A stretch of 52,728 nt of DNA from Polaromonas sp. (GTDB taxonomy: Bacteria; Pseudomonadota; Gammaproteobacteria; Burkholderiales; Burkholderiaceae_C). Positions within the stretch are counted from its first letter, which is position 1, and each line of letters opens with the position of its first letter. This document shows, piece by piece, positions 1-6,906 of this stretch. Location of the stretch: positions 1 to 52,728 of the forward strand of contig JAURVI010000028.1 of NCBI GenBank assembly GCA_030655515.1, written 5' to 3'. A model generated the notes under the pieces. That model was given only the letters and a program-made list of their open reading frames with translations. It was not told the DNA's origin and did not search any database. Made by a program: the position numbers and the translations under genes.

Positions 1-13
1 CAAAATTTCTGGC

Positions 14-223
14 TTGAATATGAAAGACACAGCGCTGTACGAACATCTTCTTGGATTGAAGACACCCTGGTCGGTCAAGAAGGTAGACCTTTCGCTGGCC
101 GAACAGCGTGTGGTGGTTGAAGTCGTTTTGAAGAAGGGCCAGCACAGAATCAGCAACGCCTGTGCAGAAGGCTTCACACGGGCGCCAAGTGGGTCAAAAG
201 ACCTGAGTAACGGGCAAAATTGA
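14..223 (+). pseudogene. ISL3-family transposase, N-terminal fragment
   Basis: The first ~43 residues (LYEHLLGLKTPWSVKKVDLS, then VVVEV) resemble the start of ISL3/IS1001-type DDE transposases, which run to about 400 aa. Similarity stops near nt 142, before the expected cysteine-rich zinc-binding segment, and the frame closes at 223 after an unrelated tail. No DDE domain or terminal inverted repeat is visible inside the window. It is best read as the 5' stub of a broken insertion sequence in an accessory region; the family call comes from recall of the N-terminal motif. Confidence 0.55.
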
Positions 224-410
224 TCTCGGAAATGGCTATAGCGAGTGCGAATTCCCGCCATGCGAAACCAACGGCGCCGACGTCGATGACTTCGCTAGAA
301 ATGACCGCTTATTCAGCGTTGCCTTAGATAAAAAGCTAGCCGCTTTTGATCCCATGCGTCACGGTGGTGAAGTTATGGCGGCGCGTCCGGTCGGGCGTGA
401 GGTGCTATGA
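207..410 (+). pseudogene. Remnant of an antitoxin-like gene (C-terminal part)
   Basis: One frame is open from 207 to the TGA at 408-410 but has no plausible start codon near its beginning. It ends in FDPMRHGGEVMAARPVGREV, which resembles the C-terminus of some VapB/AbrB-type antitoxins (FDP..HGGE.M...VGKE). An ATG at 407-409 overlaps its stop (ATGA), as in toxin-antitoxin operons, but the downstream frame closes after 17 codons. I read it as the tail of an antitoxin gene whose front was replaced by the transposase stub and whose partner was lost. The family assignment is from recall only. Confidence 0.35.
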
Positions 411-477
411 CTGCTGCAGCTACGAAACAGAGTGGACCCAAAGACATCGACTCGTCTTGACAGAAGGGTTTAAAGTG

Positions 478-494
478 GATATCCTGAAGATATC
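478..494. promoter_or_regulatory. Paired GATATC sites upstream of the toxin-antitoxin operon
   Basis: GATATC occurs at 478-483 and again at 489-494, separated by CTGAA. Each half is itself palindromic and the centres lie 11 bp apart, about one helical turn. The pair ends 19 bp before the antitoxin start at 514. Type II toxin-antitoxin operons are commonly autorepressed through such sites, so it is a candidate operator; no binding is shown by sequence alone. Confidence 0.35.
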
Positions 495-513
495 TTTAGT
501 AGGAATGATGGCT

Positions 514-804
514 ATGACTACAACCCGCCTTGCGTCCAACCAAATCCCCTTCCGCTACCGGACAAGCGATAGCGCAACCGGGGTGACGCGGGAGACAGCA
601 AAACGCCTGGCTGACAGGTTGGGCGTTGACGAAACCCAAGTGATTCACCATGCACTGCATGAGCTTGCCGTTAAGCTGCTGCCTCAGTACGAAGCCGATG
701 ACGGTCCGTTGACCGCCGCTCAACTCCGACAGATCAAAAAACGCGTACCGCAAGGCAGCAAGCGTTCTGTACGGTCCAGCTTGTTCGTCACGGAGACTGC
801 GTGA
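514..804 (+). CDS. Putative type II antitoxin, partner of the PemK/MazF-like toxin
   Basis: This encodes 96 aa beginning MTTTRLASNQIPFRY, with a likely helical DNA-binding segment near residues 25-50 (VTRETAKRLADRLGVDETQV) that looks like a ribbon-helix-helix or short HTH dimerisation unit, and a basic tail. The ATG at 514 is preferred over those at 505 and 508 because AGGA at 501-504 lies 9 nt upstream of it. The stop overlaps the toxin start by 4 bp (GTGA, 801-804), typical of translationally coupled antitoxin-toxin pairs. Function is inferred from size, position and partner. The frame could extend upstream to 346, but that part reads through unrelated sequence. Confidence 0.6.
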   Translation: MTTTRLASNQIPFRYRTSDSATGVTRETAKRLADRLGVDETQVIHHALHELAVKLLPQYEADDGPLTAAQLRQIKKRVPQGSKRSVRSSLFVTETA

Positions 805-1211
805 CCCACCAATGGTGGGCAGAGCCCACGGCAGGCGAGATTGTGTGGTGCTACTTTCCGGACAATGTCAGCCCGCGGGCGAAGCCGCGCCCAGCGTTGA
901 TCATGACCGTCTATGACGACGAAGCGCCGAATTTCGAGGTACGTGTGGCCTATGGCACCAGCCAGCGAACCACAACGCTGCATAGCGGTGAATTCACCAT
1001 TTCGAACGCCAGCAACCGCGCCGCCTACGAAATGGCGGGCCTCAGCTACGACACCAAGTTCGATCTGAAGCATTCGGTCGATCTGCCTTACACCTCGGAG
1101 TGGTTTTCCGTTCCCCCTGCCGCACCGCATGGCCAGACCCCAAAGCTTGGCGCCTTGCATCCCTCTCTGGTGCCGGCCGTGCAGGCCGCCTACCGGGCAG
1201 CCACAGAATGA
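801..1211 (+). CDS. PemK/MazF-family toxin (putative endoribonuclease)
   Basis: The product is 136 aa and starts with GTG at 801 inside the antitoxin stop. The N-terminus GEIVWCYFPDN followed by KPRPALIM matches the first beta strands of the PemK/MazF fold, where the G-[DE]-[IV]-[VW] and RPAL/RPVLV segments are characteristic. Family members cleave mRNA and are neutralised by the antitoxin. The C-terminus is longer than in classical ~110-aa MazF. It follows an IS fragment and a broken antitoxin-like gene next to tRNA-Phe, consistent with horizontal acquisition. The residues seen support the fold; catalytic competence is inferred. Confidence 0.65.
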   Translation: MTHQWWAEPTAGEIVWCYFPDNVSPRAKPRPALIMTVYDDEAPNFEVRVAYGTSQRTTTLHSGEFTISNASNRAAYEMAGLSYDTKFDLKHSVDLPYTSEWFSVPPAAPHGQTPKLGALHPSLVPAVQAAYRAATE

Positions 1212-1284
1212 GGCGGTACCTGTCGGATCTCTTCGGCCGGGGTTATGCATGACCCCCGCGCCATCACCAAAACGGAGTAAGGCA

Positions 1285-1362
1285 ATGAGTGAGGCCAGTG
1301 AGAGATCGACTGATGCAGTCGCTGGTAGTAATAAGAATAATGGGCTGACCTCACTTTTCTGA
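1285..1362 (+). CDS. Possible 25-aa small ORF
   Basis: A 25-codon frame (MSEASERSTDAVAGSNKNNG and five more residues) has a good Shine-Dalgarno sequence, CGGAG, about 8 nt before its ATG. It is serine- and asparagine-rich with no recognised motif. It lies 73 nt after the toxin gene, so it could be a tiny expressed peptide, the start of a gene lost by deletion, or chance. Confidence 0.25.
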   Translation: MSEASERSTDAVAGSNKNNGLTSLF

Positions 1363-1604
1363 GTGCTGCATGTCTGCCAAAGCTTGGTCAAAGGGCCTGC
1401 TACCGGGTTTGGTCTGGTGCCGCCCCGCCCTCCCACCTGCCCCAATAGGGCACCAAGCACGCCCAAAGGCGCCTGTAGACCGCTTGAATGGTCAATCGAG
1501 CCTGCGCACAGGAAGCAGCATCAACACTCCCCAACCATGGAAGCTCGTGAGCCTGCCCTGGGCTTGTAGCTCCGTTGACACTTGGTTGACATGAGCCAAT
1601 GAAA
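1363..1604. other. Non-coding stretch at the edge of the accessory region
   Basis: I see no convincing gene here. Short frames on both strands lack ribosome-binding sites and family motifs. Two TTGACA hexamers occur at 1575-1580 and 1586-1591 without a matching -10 box. The stretch ends at the tRNA-Phe terminator. Confidence 0.5.
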
Positions 1605-1632
1605 AAGGACTTACGATTTCTCGTAAGTCCTT
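1605..1632 (-). terminator. Rho-independent terminator of tRNA-Phe
   Basis: On the minus strand AAGGACTTACG pairs perfectly with CGTAAGTCCTT around a 6-nt loop (1616-1621) and is followed by a T-run (complement of 1602-1606). It starts 9 nt after the tRNA-Phe CCA end. Confidence 0.85.
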
Positions 1633-1640
1633 GATTTGAT

Positions 1641-1716
1641 TGGTGGCCTGGGGCGGAATCGAACCACCGACACAAGGATTTTCAATCCTCTGCTCTACCG
1701 ACTGAGCTACCGGGCC
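1641..1716 (-). tRNA. tRNA-Phe (GAA)
   Basis: This is a 76-nt cloverleaf with encoded CCA and anticodon GAA in the loop TTGAAAA. The T-loop TTCGATT and the D-arm GCTC..GAGC are canonical. The acceptor stem 5' strand is GGCCCGG and the 3' strand CCAGGCC, so position 5 pairs C with A instead of C with G. It lies 18 nt downstream of the NtrX-like gene on the same strand and is followed by its own terminator. Its 3' end faces the accessory region. Confidence 0.95.
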
Positions 1717-1726
1717 TGAGCCGCAA

Positions 1727-1732
1727 ATTATA
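1727..1732 (-). promoter_or_regulatory. TATAAT box for tRNA-Phe overlapping the regulator's stop region
   Basis: A perfect TATAAT on the minus strand ends 10 nt before the tRNA-Phe 5' end, right after the stop codon of the upstream gene. This is the spacing expected if transcription starts a few bases before the mature tRNA. No good -35 box sits 16-18 bp upstream, inside the coding end. Confidence 0.45.
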
Positions 1733-1734
1733 TA

Positions 1735-2409
1735 TCAGGCGGCGCGCTTGCCCCGTGTCAGGTCCACGCCCAGTTGCTTGAGCTTGCGGTACAAGTGGGT
1801 GCGCTCCAGGCCGGTTTTTTCCGCCACGCGGGTCATGGAGCCGCCTTCCTTGGCGAGGTGGAACTCGAAGTAGGCTTTTTCGAATTCATCGCGCGCATTA
1901 CGCAGGGGTTTTTCGAGCCAGAAACTTTGGGTGGCCTGCGGACCCATGTCAACCGGGGCCGGCAAGGCACCGCCGGTCATGGCGACTTCAACCGTCAAGT
2001 CCACAGCGTGCAACTGCATGACTGGCGGGCTCGGTTTGCGGCCGGCTGATTTGACCAGCCCCTGCTCGACCGCCTTGAGCAGCTTTTGCAGCGTGATCGG
2101 TTTTTCCAGAAACGCCATCGCGCCAATCTTGGTGGCTTCGACCGCGGTGTCAATGGTGGCATGGCCGCTCATCATGATCACCGGCATGCTCAACAGCCCG
2201 CCGGACGACCACTCCTTGAGCAGTGTGACGCCATCGGTGTCAGGCATCCAGATATCCAGCAGCACCAGGTCGGGCCGGCCCCGGCCGCGTGCGGCGCGTG
2301 CCTGTGCCGCGTTTTCGGCGAGTTCGACCTGATGGCCTTCGTCATTGAGAATTTCCGAGAGCAAGTCGCGTATGCCCAGTTCGTCATCGACTACCAGAAT
2401 ATTTGCCAT
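1735..2409 (-). CDS. NtrX-like response regulator, receiver plus Fis-type HTH
   Basis: The 224-aa product has a CheY-like receiver (VVDDE at 6-10, phosphoacceptor D52 in LLDIWMPD, LEKP lysine near 103), a linker, and a C-terminal Fis-type helix-turn-helix (TRVAEKTGLERTHLYRKLKQ). It lacks the central sigma-54-interacting AAA+ domain of full-length NtrX/NtrC, so by itself it should bind DNA without activating sigma-54 polymerase through ATPase activity. The ATG at 2409 is chosen; a GTG at 2433 would add eight residues. It follows the NtrY-like kinase gene after 73 nt and is presumably its partner. The target regulon is unknown. Confidence 0.85.
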   Translation of the reverse strand: MANILVVDDELGIRDLLSEILNDEGHQVELAENAAQARAARGRGRPDLVLLDIWMPDTDGVTLLKEWSSGGLLSMPVIMMSGHATIDTAVEATKIGAMAFLEKPITLQKLLKAVEQGLVKSAGRKPSPPVMQLHAVDLTVEVAMTGGALPAPVDMGPQATQSFWLEKPLRNARDEFEKAYFEFHLAKEGGSMTRVAEKTGLERTHLYRKLKQLGVDLTRGKRAA

Positions 2410-2482
2410 GTTTGAATCGCTACCCCTAAGCACCAGTTATCGATCCCGCAGCGGCTGTTGACCGTAAGCCCCGCAAGTGTTG

Positions 2483-4750
2483 TCAAGCCACAACCGCGAA
2501 TGATAACGATACTTGGGCCCCTTGCACGACGCCATCGACCACGCGATTGGAAATATCGATGCGTGCGCCATGCTCGTCGGCGATTTTTCTGACCACGGCC
2601 AGCCCCAATCCGGTGCCTTTGACTTTGGTGGTGACGTAGGGCTCAAAGGCGCGTTTGAGGATGTGTTCGGGGAAGCCCGCGCCATTGTCGCGTACGGTCA
2701 GGCGTACACGCCGGGAGGTTGGCGAGTACTCGGTCTTGAGTGTGACCTGCGCCTGATGGCCTGGCGGCAGGCCGTCCTGAGCATCCTGGGCATTTTGCAA
2801 CAAGTTGTGAATGACCTGCCGTATCTGTTGTGAATCTGCCTTGATCTCGGGACAAACGGGGTCGAGCTCGGTATGCACCGGCACCACGGCGTTCTCGCTG
2901 GCATAGAGCTGCATCACATCATTGATCAGCGCATTGAGGTCGAGCGGCTTGAGTTCGGCCGCCGGCAGGCGCGCATAGTCGCGAAATTCATTGACCAACC
3001 GCTTCATCGCATCGACCTGATCGACAATGGTCTTGACGGATTTGGTGAGCAAAATTTGTTCCGGCTCGCCGAGCTTGCCGGTGAGCTTCTTCTCCAGCCG
3101 CTCGGCCGAGAGCTGAATGGGCGTCAACGGGTTTTTGATCTCGTGGGCCAGCCGGCGCGCCACTTCGCCCCAGGCCTGGGCGCGCTGGGCAGACACCATT
3201 TCGGACACGTCGTCAAACACCAGCAGGAATTCGTTGCCCGGCATTTTTGCGCCGCGCGCAATCAGCGTGATGGCGTTGTCGGGTGCGCCCGGTTGCGCGG
3301 CATTGAGCTCGAAGGACTGCTGCCAGTGCTCAATGCCGTGCAGCAGGTTTTCGCCAAAGTAGGCGTCAAATTGCGCCTGCACACCTTGCGCAAACGCTTG
3401 CAGCCCGGGCACTTCGCTGAGCAAGCGTCCGCGGTAGGCCGCCAGCGGCACACGCAGGATGCGGGTTGCGCCAGGGTTGCTGGTCTGGATGCGCCCCGTG
3501 AGGTCCAGCACCATGACGCCGGCCGTCAGGTTGTCCAGAATGGTCTGCAGGTTGGCGCGCGCGGCGTCGACCTGGTCCATGCTTTTTTGCACGGCGCCGC
3601 GCGCGTCGGCCAGTTGCTGGGTCATATTGGCAAACGACCGGGTCAACCCGCCCAGTTCGTCCTTGCTCTGCAAGGCGGCCTTGGGCGTCAGGTCGCCCTG
3701 GGCCACCTGCCTGACCCCTTCGGCCAGCAACAGCAAGGGCCGGGCCAACTGGTTGCCCAACACCACCGCCAGCAAGACGGCGCCAAACACCGCCAGAAAC
3801 AAACTGAGCGTGAGTGTGCCTATGTACATTTTGCGCAAACCGCCCCGGGCCAGGGCGCGCGCCTGGTATTCGCGGTTGGCTTCCTGCACGGCGATGGCGT
3901 TGGCAACCAGGCTCGCCGGCAAGGCCTCGGTCACCTGCAAAAAACGGCTCTCGCCGAACAGGCCGACACTCGGGTTGCTGACCAATGCCAGGGCTTTGAT
4001 GCGGGGCGTGCTCGGGCTGCCTGTGGCAAGACCGGCGCCGGGCAAGAGCACGTCGTCCAGCCCCTCGATCTGCGTGGCCACGTGTTGGGCGCGTGCGTTG
4101 CGCAGCAACTGCGCCGGGGGCCGCTCCGGCTTGAGGGAATAACGCGAGTCGCCGGCGCTGGCGATCATCTGGCCGGAGGCGGTCCACAACACGATATCGC
4201 TGACAGCGAGCTGTTCACGCAGGCGCTCCAGCGCCAGGCCGGCCGAGGCGTCGGACGTCTGCGTCAGTTGCCCCGCGGCCACCCTGGTTTTGTTGGCCAG
4301 CTCGGCGGCCAGCGTATCGAGCGTGACGCGGCCCAGACTCAGTCCTGCGTCCAGCGCTCCCTCCACCTTGACGTCAAACCAGCTCTCAATCGAGCGGGAC
4401 ACGAACTGATAGGACACCACATAAATCATCATGCCGGGCAGCAAGCCCACCAGCGCAAAAATGGCGGCCAGCTTGACCAGCAGGCGACTGCCGAATTTGC
4501 CCTTGCGCAAACGCAGGATCAGGCGCAGCACGATCCAGCCAATGACCAGCAGCAGCAGGGCGGCCACCGCAACATTGAGCCCAAACAGCAGCACGTAGTT
4601 GCGTTCGTACAGCTCGCGGTTGCCGGTCGCCTGTGTCAGCAGGAACAGTAGCACCAGCCCCAACGCCGCCATGGCGCCGACACCGACACCGACCGTCCAG
4701 CGAAAGGCCGGGCTGCTTTTCAGGGCAGGCCCATTGCCCTTCAGGCTCAC
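2483..4750 (-). CDS. NtrY-like membrane sensor histidine kinase
   Basis: The 755-aa kinase has three N-terminal transmembrane segments (about 17-40, 52-80, 90-115), a periplasmic region, and a fourth segment near 308-332. A HAMP linker (~333-386) and a PAS-like domain (~400-510) follow. The dimerisation/phosphoacceptor helix carries H536 (RRLAHEIKNPLTP), and the ATPase domain shows HNLLQNAQDAQ, DNGAGF and GTGLGLAVV. This is the NtrY layout. It starts with GTG at 4750, overlapping the DUF4390 stop by 4 bp (GTGA). It probably phosphorylates the regulator at 1735; the stimulus is not evident from sequence. Confidence 0.9.
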   Translation of the reverse strand: MSLKGNGPALKSSPAFRWTVGVGVGAMAALGLVLLFLLTQATGNRELYERNYVLLFGLNVAVAALLLLVIGWIVLRLILRLRKGKFGSRLLVKLAAIFALVGLLPGMMIYVVSYQFVSRSIESWFDVKVEGALDAGLSLGRVTLDTLAAELANKTRVAAGQLTQTSDASAGLALERLREQLAVSDIVLWTASGQMIASAGDSRYSLKPERPPAQLLRNARAQHVATQIEGLDDVLLPGAGLATGSPSTPRIKALALVSNPSVGLFGESRFLQVTEALPASLVANAIAVQEANREYQARALARGGLRKMYIGTLTLSLFLAVFGAVLLAVVLGNQLARPLLLLAEGVRQVAQGDLTPKAALQSKDELGGLTRSFANMTQQLADARGAVQKSMDQVDAARANLQTILDNLTAGVMVLDLTGRIQTSNPGATRILRVPLAAYRGRLLSEVPGLQAFAQGVQAQFDAYFGENLLHGIEHWQQSFELNAAQPGAPDNAITLIARGAKMPGNEFLLVFDDVSEMVSAQRAQAWGEVARRLAHEIKNPLTPIQLSAERLEKKLTGKLGEPEQILLTKSVKTIVDQVDAMKRLVNEFRDYARLPAAELKPLDLNALINDVMQLYASENAVVPVHTELDPVCPEIKADSQQIRQVIHNLLQNAQDAQDGLPPGHQAQVTLKTEYSPTSRRVRLTVRDNGAGFPEHILKRAFEPYVTTKVKGTGLGLAVVRKIADEHGARIDISNRVVDGVVQGAQVSLSFAVVA

Positions 4751-5406
4751 TTCACAGCCTCTTTGAGCATTTCCTTGCCTGCTTCCCTGGCGATGTCTTT
4801 GGGCTCGTCCCGAATCGGCTCTACCGCCAGTTGCCGGTATTCCTCGACGGCGATGGCCCAGTCTTTCTGCCCCGCCACGCCGATCTGGAAGGGGCGCGGC
4901 AGTTGCGACAGGTCGAGCCGGAAACGGAATTGCACCTTATGCCTGGCATCCGGCTCGATTTCAGCCGCGTCGGCAATTCGCCAGCGCGAGATGCGCTGAA
5001 CCGAGGCCATGGCCTCGGGCAAGCTGTCGTAGCTCTGGCTGAGGGAGGCGCGCAGGCCGGTGACACTGATGGCGCCGGACAGGACATTGAGACGCCAGCG
5101 CCGGGTCAGGGGCTGAAACGCCAGGCGCATGGTGCGGGTGGCCGTGGTGACGCGTTTGTCATACCAGTACCAGCGGTCGCGGTAGATGTCGGCCTCGGCA
5201 ACAAAAAACATCGGAATGCCTTTGAGCAGGACGTCTTCGACGACCGGGGGCAGATCGAATTTGACAGTGGCGGACAGGTACACCGCTTCCTCGGAACGCT
5301 CCATCTTCAACTGGGACACCTCGGTCGCCAGCGCCGCCTGGCCGGCGCACGCCAGCGCGGCACACAGACAAAGCGTCAGTACTCGCCGCATCACCGGTTC
5401 AGGCAT
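4747..5406 (-). CDS. DUF4390 exported protein
   Basis: The ~219-aa protein has an N-terminal signal peptide (VLTLCLCAALACAGQAALA) and a soluble domain rich in beta strands that fits DUF4390, a family usually found upstream of ntrY-like kinases in betaproteobacteria. The ATG at 5406 overlaps the rsmB stop; the ATG at 5391 (MRRVLTL) is an equally plausible start and gives a cleaner signal peptide. It is coupled to the kinase by a 4-bp overlap. An envelope role feeding the kinase is an inference from gene order; no enzymatic motif is visible. Confidence 0.75.
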   Translation of the reverse strand: MPEPVMRRVLTLCLCAALACAGQAALATEVSQLKMERSEEAVYLSATVKFDLPPVVEDVLLKGIPMFFVAEADIYRDRWYWYDKRVTTATRTMRLAFQPLTRRWRLNVLSGAISVTGLRASLSQSYDSLPEAMASVQRISRWRIADAAEIEPDARHKVQFRFRLDLSQLPRPFQIGVAGQKDWAIAVEEYRQLAVEPIRDEPKDIAREAGKEMLKEAVK

Positions 5407-6811
5407 GGCGCTTTTCAAAAACCGCGTAATAAAAACCGTCGTGATCACCCTTCAAATTGTCCGGGAAGACGGTCTCCTGAACGCCACTTTGGGGCAGTAA
5501 ATGACCAGGTGAAGGCATTAAACAGGCGTCTTTGTGGTGCGTAACAAACGTTTGCGCCTGCTGTTCACCTTCGGCCCTGAAAACCGAGCAGGTGCAGTAC
5601 AGCAGCCGGCCACCCGGCCTGAGCAGCGGCCACAGGGTATCAAACAGCCGCTCCTGCAGCGCGGCCAACTGCGCGATATCGGTGGGTCGGCGCAGCCAGC
5701 GCACGTCCGGGTGGCGGCGCACAATGCCCGACGCTGTGCAGGGGGCATCGAGCAGAATGGCGTCGTAAGGCCGGCCATCCCACCAGTCAGCGGGACGGGC
5801 CGCGTCGCCCACCCGGATATCGGCCTGCAGGCCCAGGCGCCGCAGGTTCTGACCCATGCGCTGGCAGCGGCGCGCGTCGATATCGAGTGCCGTGACTTCG
5901 CAATCGGCCAGCTCGAGCAGGTGCGCCGTTTTTCCGCCGGGTGCGGCGCAGGCGTCGAGAATTCGGAGGCGGGCCTCGCCCTCGCCGGTCGCGGCCAAAC
6001 CGTCAAGCAGCAAAGGCGCGGCCATCTGCGCTGCGGCATCCTGCACTGAAAAATGCCCCTCCGCAAAGCCGGGCAGAGAAGGTACCGGCTGCGCATGGAC
6101 CAGAATCACGCCCTGCTTGCCGACTGGATATGCTCCTATATTAATAGCATCCAGCGCCCGAATATATTGATCTTGCGTCGTCCTTCTCACATTAATTCGC
6201 AACGTCAGCGGGGCCTGGGTGTTGTTGGCCCGCAAGATGGCCTGCCACTGCACGGGGTGGTCTTTGCGCACCCGGTCTATCCACCACTGCGGGTGGTTCC
6301 AGACTGCCTGCGGATTTTTCTCCGTCAACGCCACCCGCGCGTCGCGTTCGCGCAGGAAGCGGCGCAAGCAACCGTTGATGAAGCTGGCCTGGTGCCGCGT
6401 GTCTTCGCTGCGCTTGGCCGCTTCGACGGCCTGGTCGACCAAGGTGTACAGCGTGTACCTAGGTGTGCGCGCGGAATTTTCCGACGGGTCGCCCGTCGAA
6501 AAATCAGCCTCCTCGGGGGGCAGAGAGGACACGTCAGCGCCGAACGTGGGGGCCATACACCCCAGGACAACACACAGCAAGGCGTCGGCCTCGGGCGGCG
6601 GCGGCCGTGTGGCCAGTTGCTGCCGCAGGGCTTCGGCACGGCCCAGCCAGCGCAGCGCATGAAAGCCGAGGGCCTGCACCCCGGGCCTGAGCGGGGGGGC
6701 GATGTCCTCCAGGGCAGCCGTCATCGAGCGGCCGCTGCGCACGGCCATCAATAAAAAGGCGGCCCCCTGCAGTTGGCGCCACAGGGGGACTTGGATGGCG
6801 TTGTCTTGCAT
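5399..6811 (-). CDS. rsmB: 16S rRNA (cytosine-967-C5)-methyltransferase RsmB
   Basis: The 470-aa protein has an N-terminal NusB-like RNA-binding domain and a C-terminal Rossmann methyltransferase. The SAM site is DACAAPGGKTAHLLEL, the motif IV cysteine lies in LLDAPCTASGIVRRHPD and the catalytic cysteine in LYCTCSVF, as in RsmB. Residues ~85-118 (GCMAPTF..SSLPPEEADFS..) interrupt the usual spacing between the helix ending LLCVVLG and TLVDQAVEAA. This insertion matches a GC-rich repeat found elsewhere in the window. The gene is first of a run rsmB-DUF4390-ntrY-ntrX with short overlaps. Confidence 0.93.
   Translation of the reverse strand: MQDNAIQVPLWRQLQGAAFLLMAVRSGRSMTAALEDIAPPLRPGVQALGFHALRWLGRAEALRQQLATRPPPPEADALLCVVLGCMAPTFGADVSSLPPEEADFSTGDPSENSARTPRYTLYTLVDQAVEAAKRSEDTRHQASFINGCLRRFLRERDARVALTEKNPQAVWNHPQWWIDRVRKDHPVQWQAILRANNTQAPLTLRINVRRTTQDQYIRALDAINIGAYPVGKQGVILVHAQPVPSLPGFAEGHFSVQDAAAQMAAPLLLDGLAATGEGEARLRILDACAAPGGKTAHLLELADCEVTALDIDARRCQRMGQNLRRLGLQADIRVGDAARPADWWDGRPYDAILLDAPCTASGIVRRHPDVRWLRRPTDIAQLAALQERLFDTLWPLLRPGGRLLYCTCSVFRAEGEQQAQTFVTHHKDACLMPSPGHLLPQSGVQETVFPDNLKGDHDGFYYAVFEKRHA
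6508..6556. repeat. GC-rich repeat copy inside rsmB
   Basis: Read on the minus strand, the segment contains GGCCCCCACG, then ACGTGT, then CTGCCCCCCGAGG. These blocks occur in the same order and nearly the same spacing in the lptB-rpoN intergenic repeat (49079-49149) and, shortened, in trpE (30202-30258). The copy is in frame and encodes APTFGADVSSLPPEE. Confidence 0.6.
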
Positions 6812-6850
6812 GGGTTCCGTGAAGGCCGGCCCCCGAGAGACCAGCCGGTT

Positions 6851-6872
6851 AAAACCGTCCGGAGGCGGACGG
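6851..6872 (-). terminator. Terminator of the fccAB operon
   Basis: On the minus strand CCGTCC-GCCTCC-GGACGG forms a 6-bp GC stem with a 6-nt loop, followed by TTTTAA. It lies 35 nt past the fccB stop and before rsmB. Confidence 0.65.
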
Positions 6873-6906
6873 CGCTGCGCCTATTAGACCAGCCTTCGGC
6901 CCCCGG

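Noticed and set aside
1575..1591. Two TTGACA hexamers 11 bp apart, possible promoter
   Set aside because: No -10 hexamer at suitable spacing and no supported gene downstream before the terminator and tRNA.
2873..4651. 592-codon plus-strand frame opposite the NtrY-like gene
   Set aside because: Its composition is typical of an antisense frame, and the minus-strand kinase shows all expected motifs.
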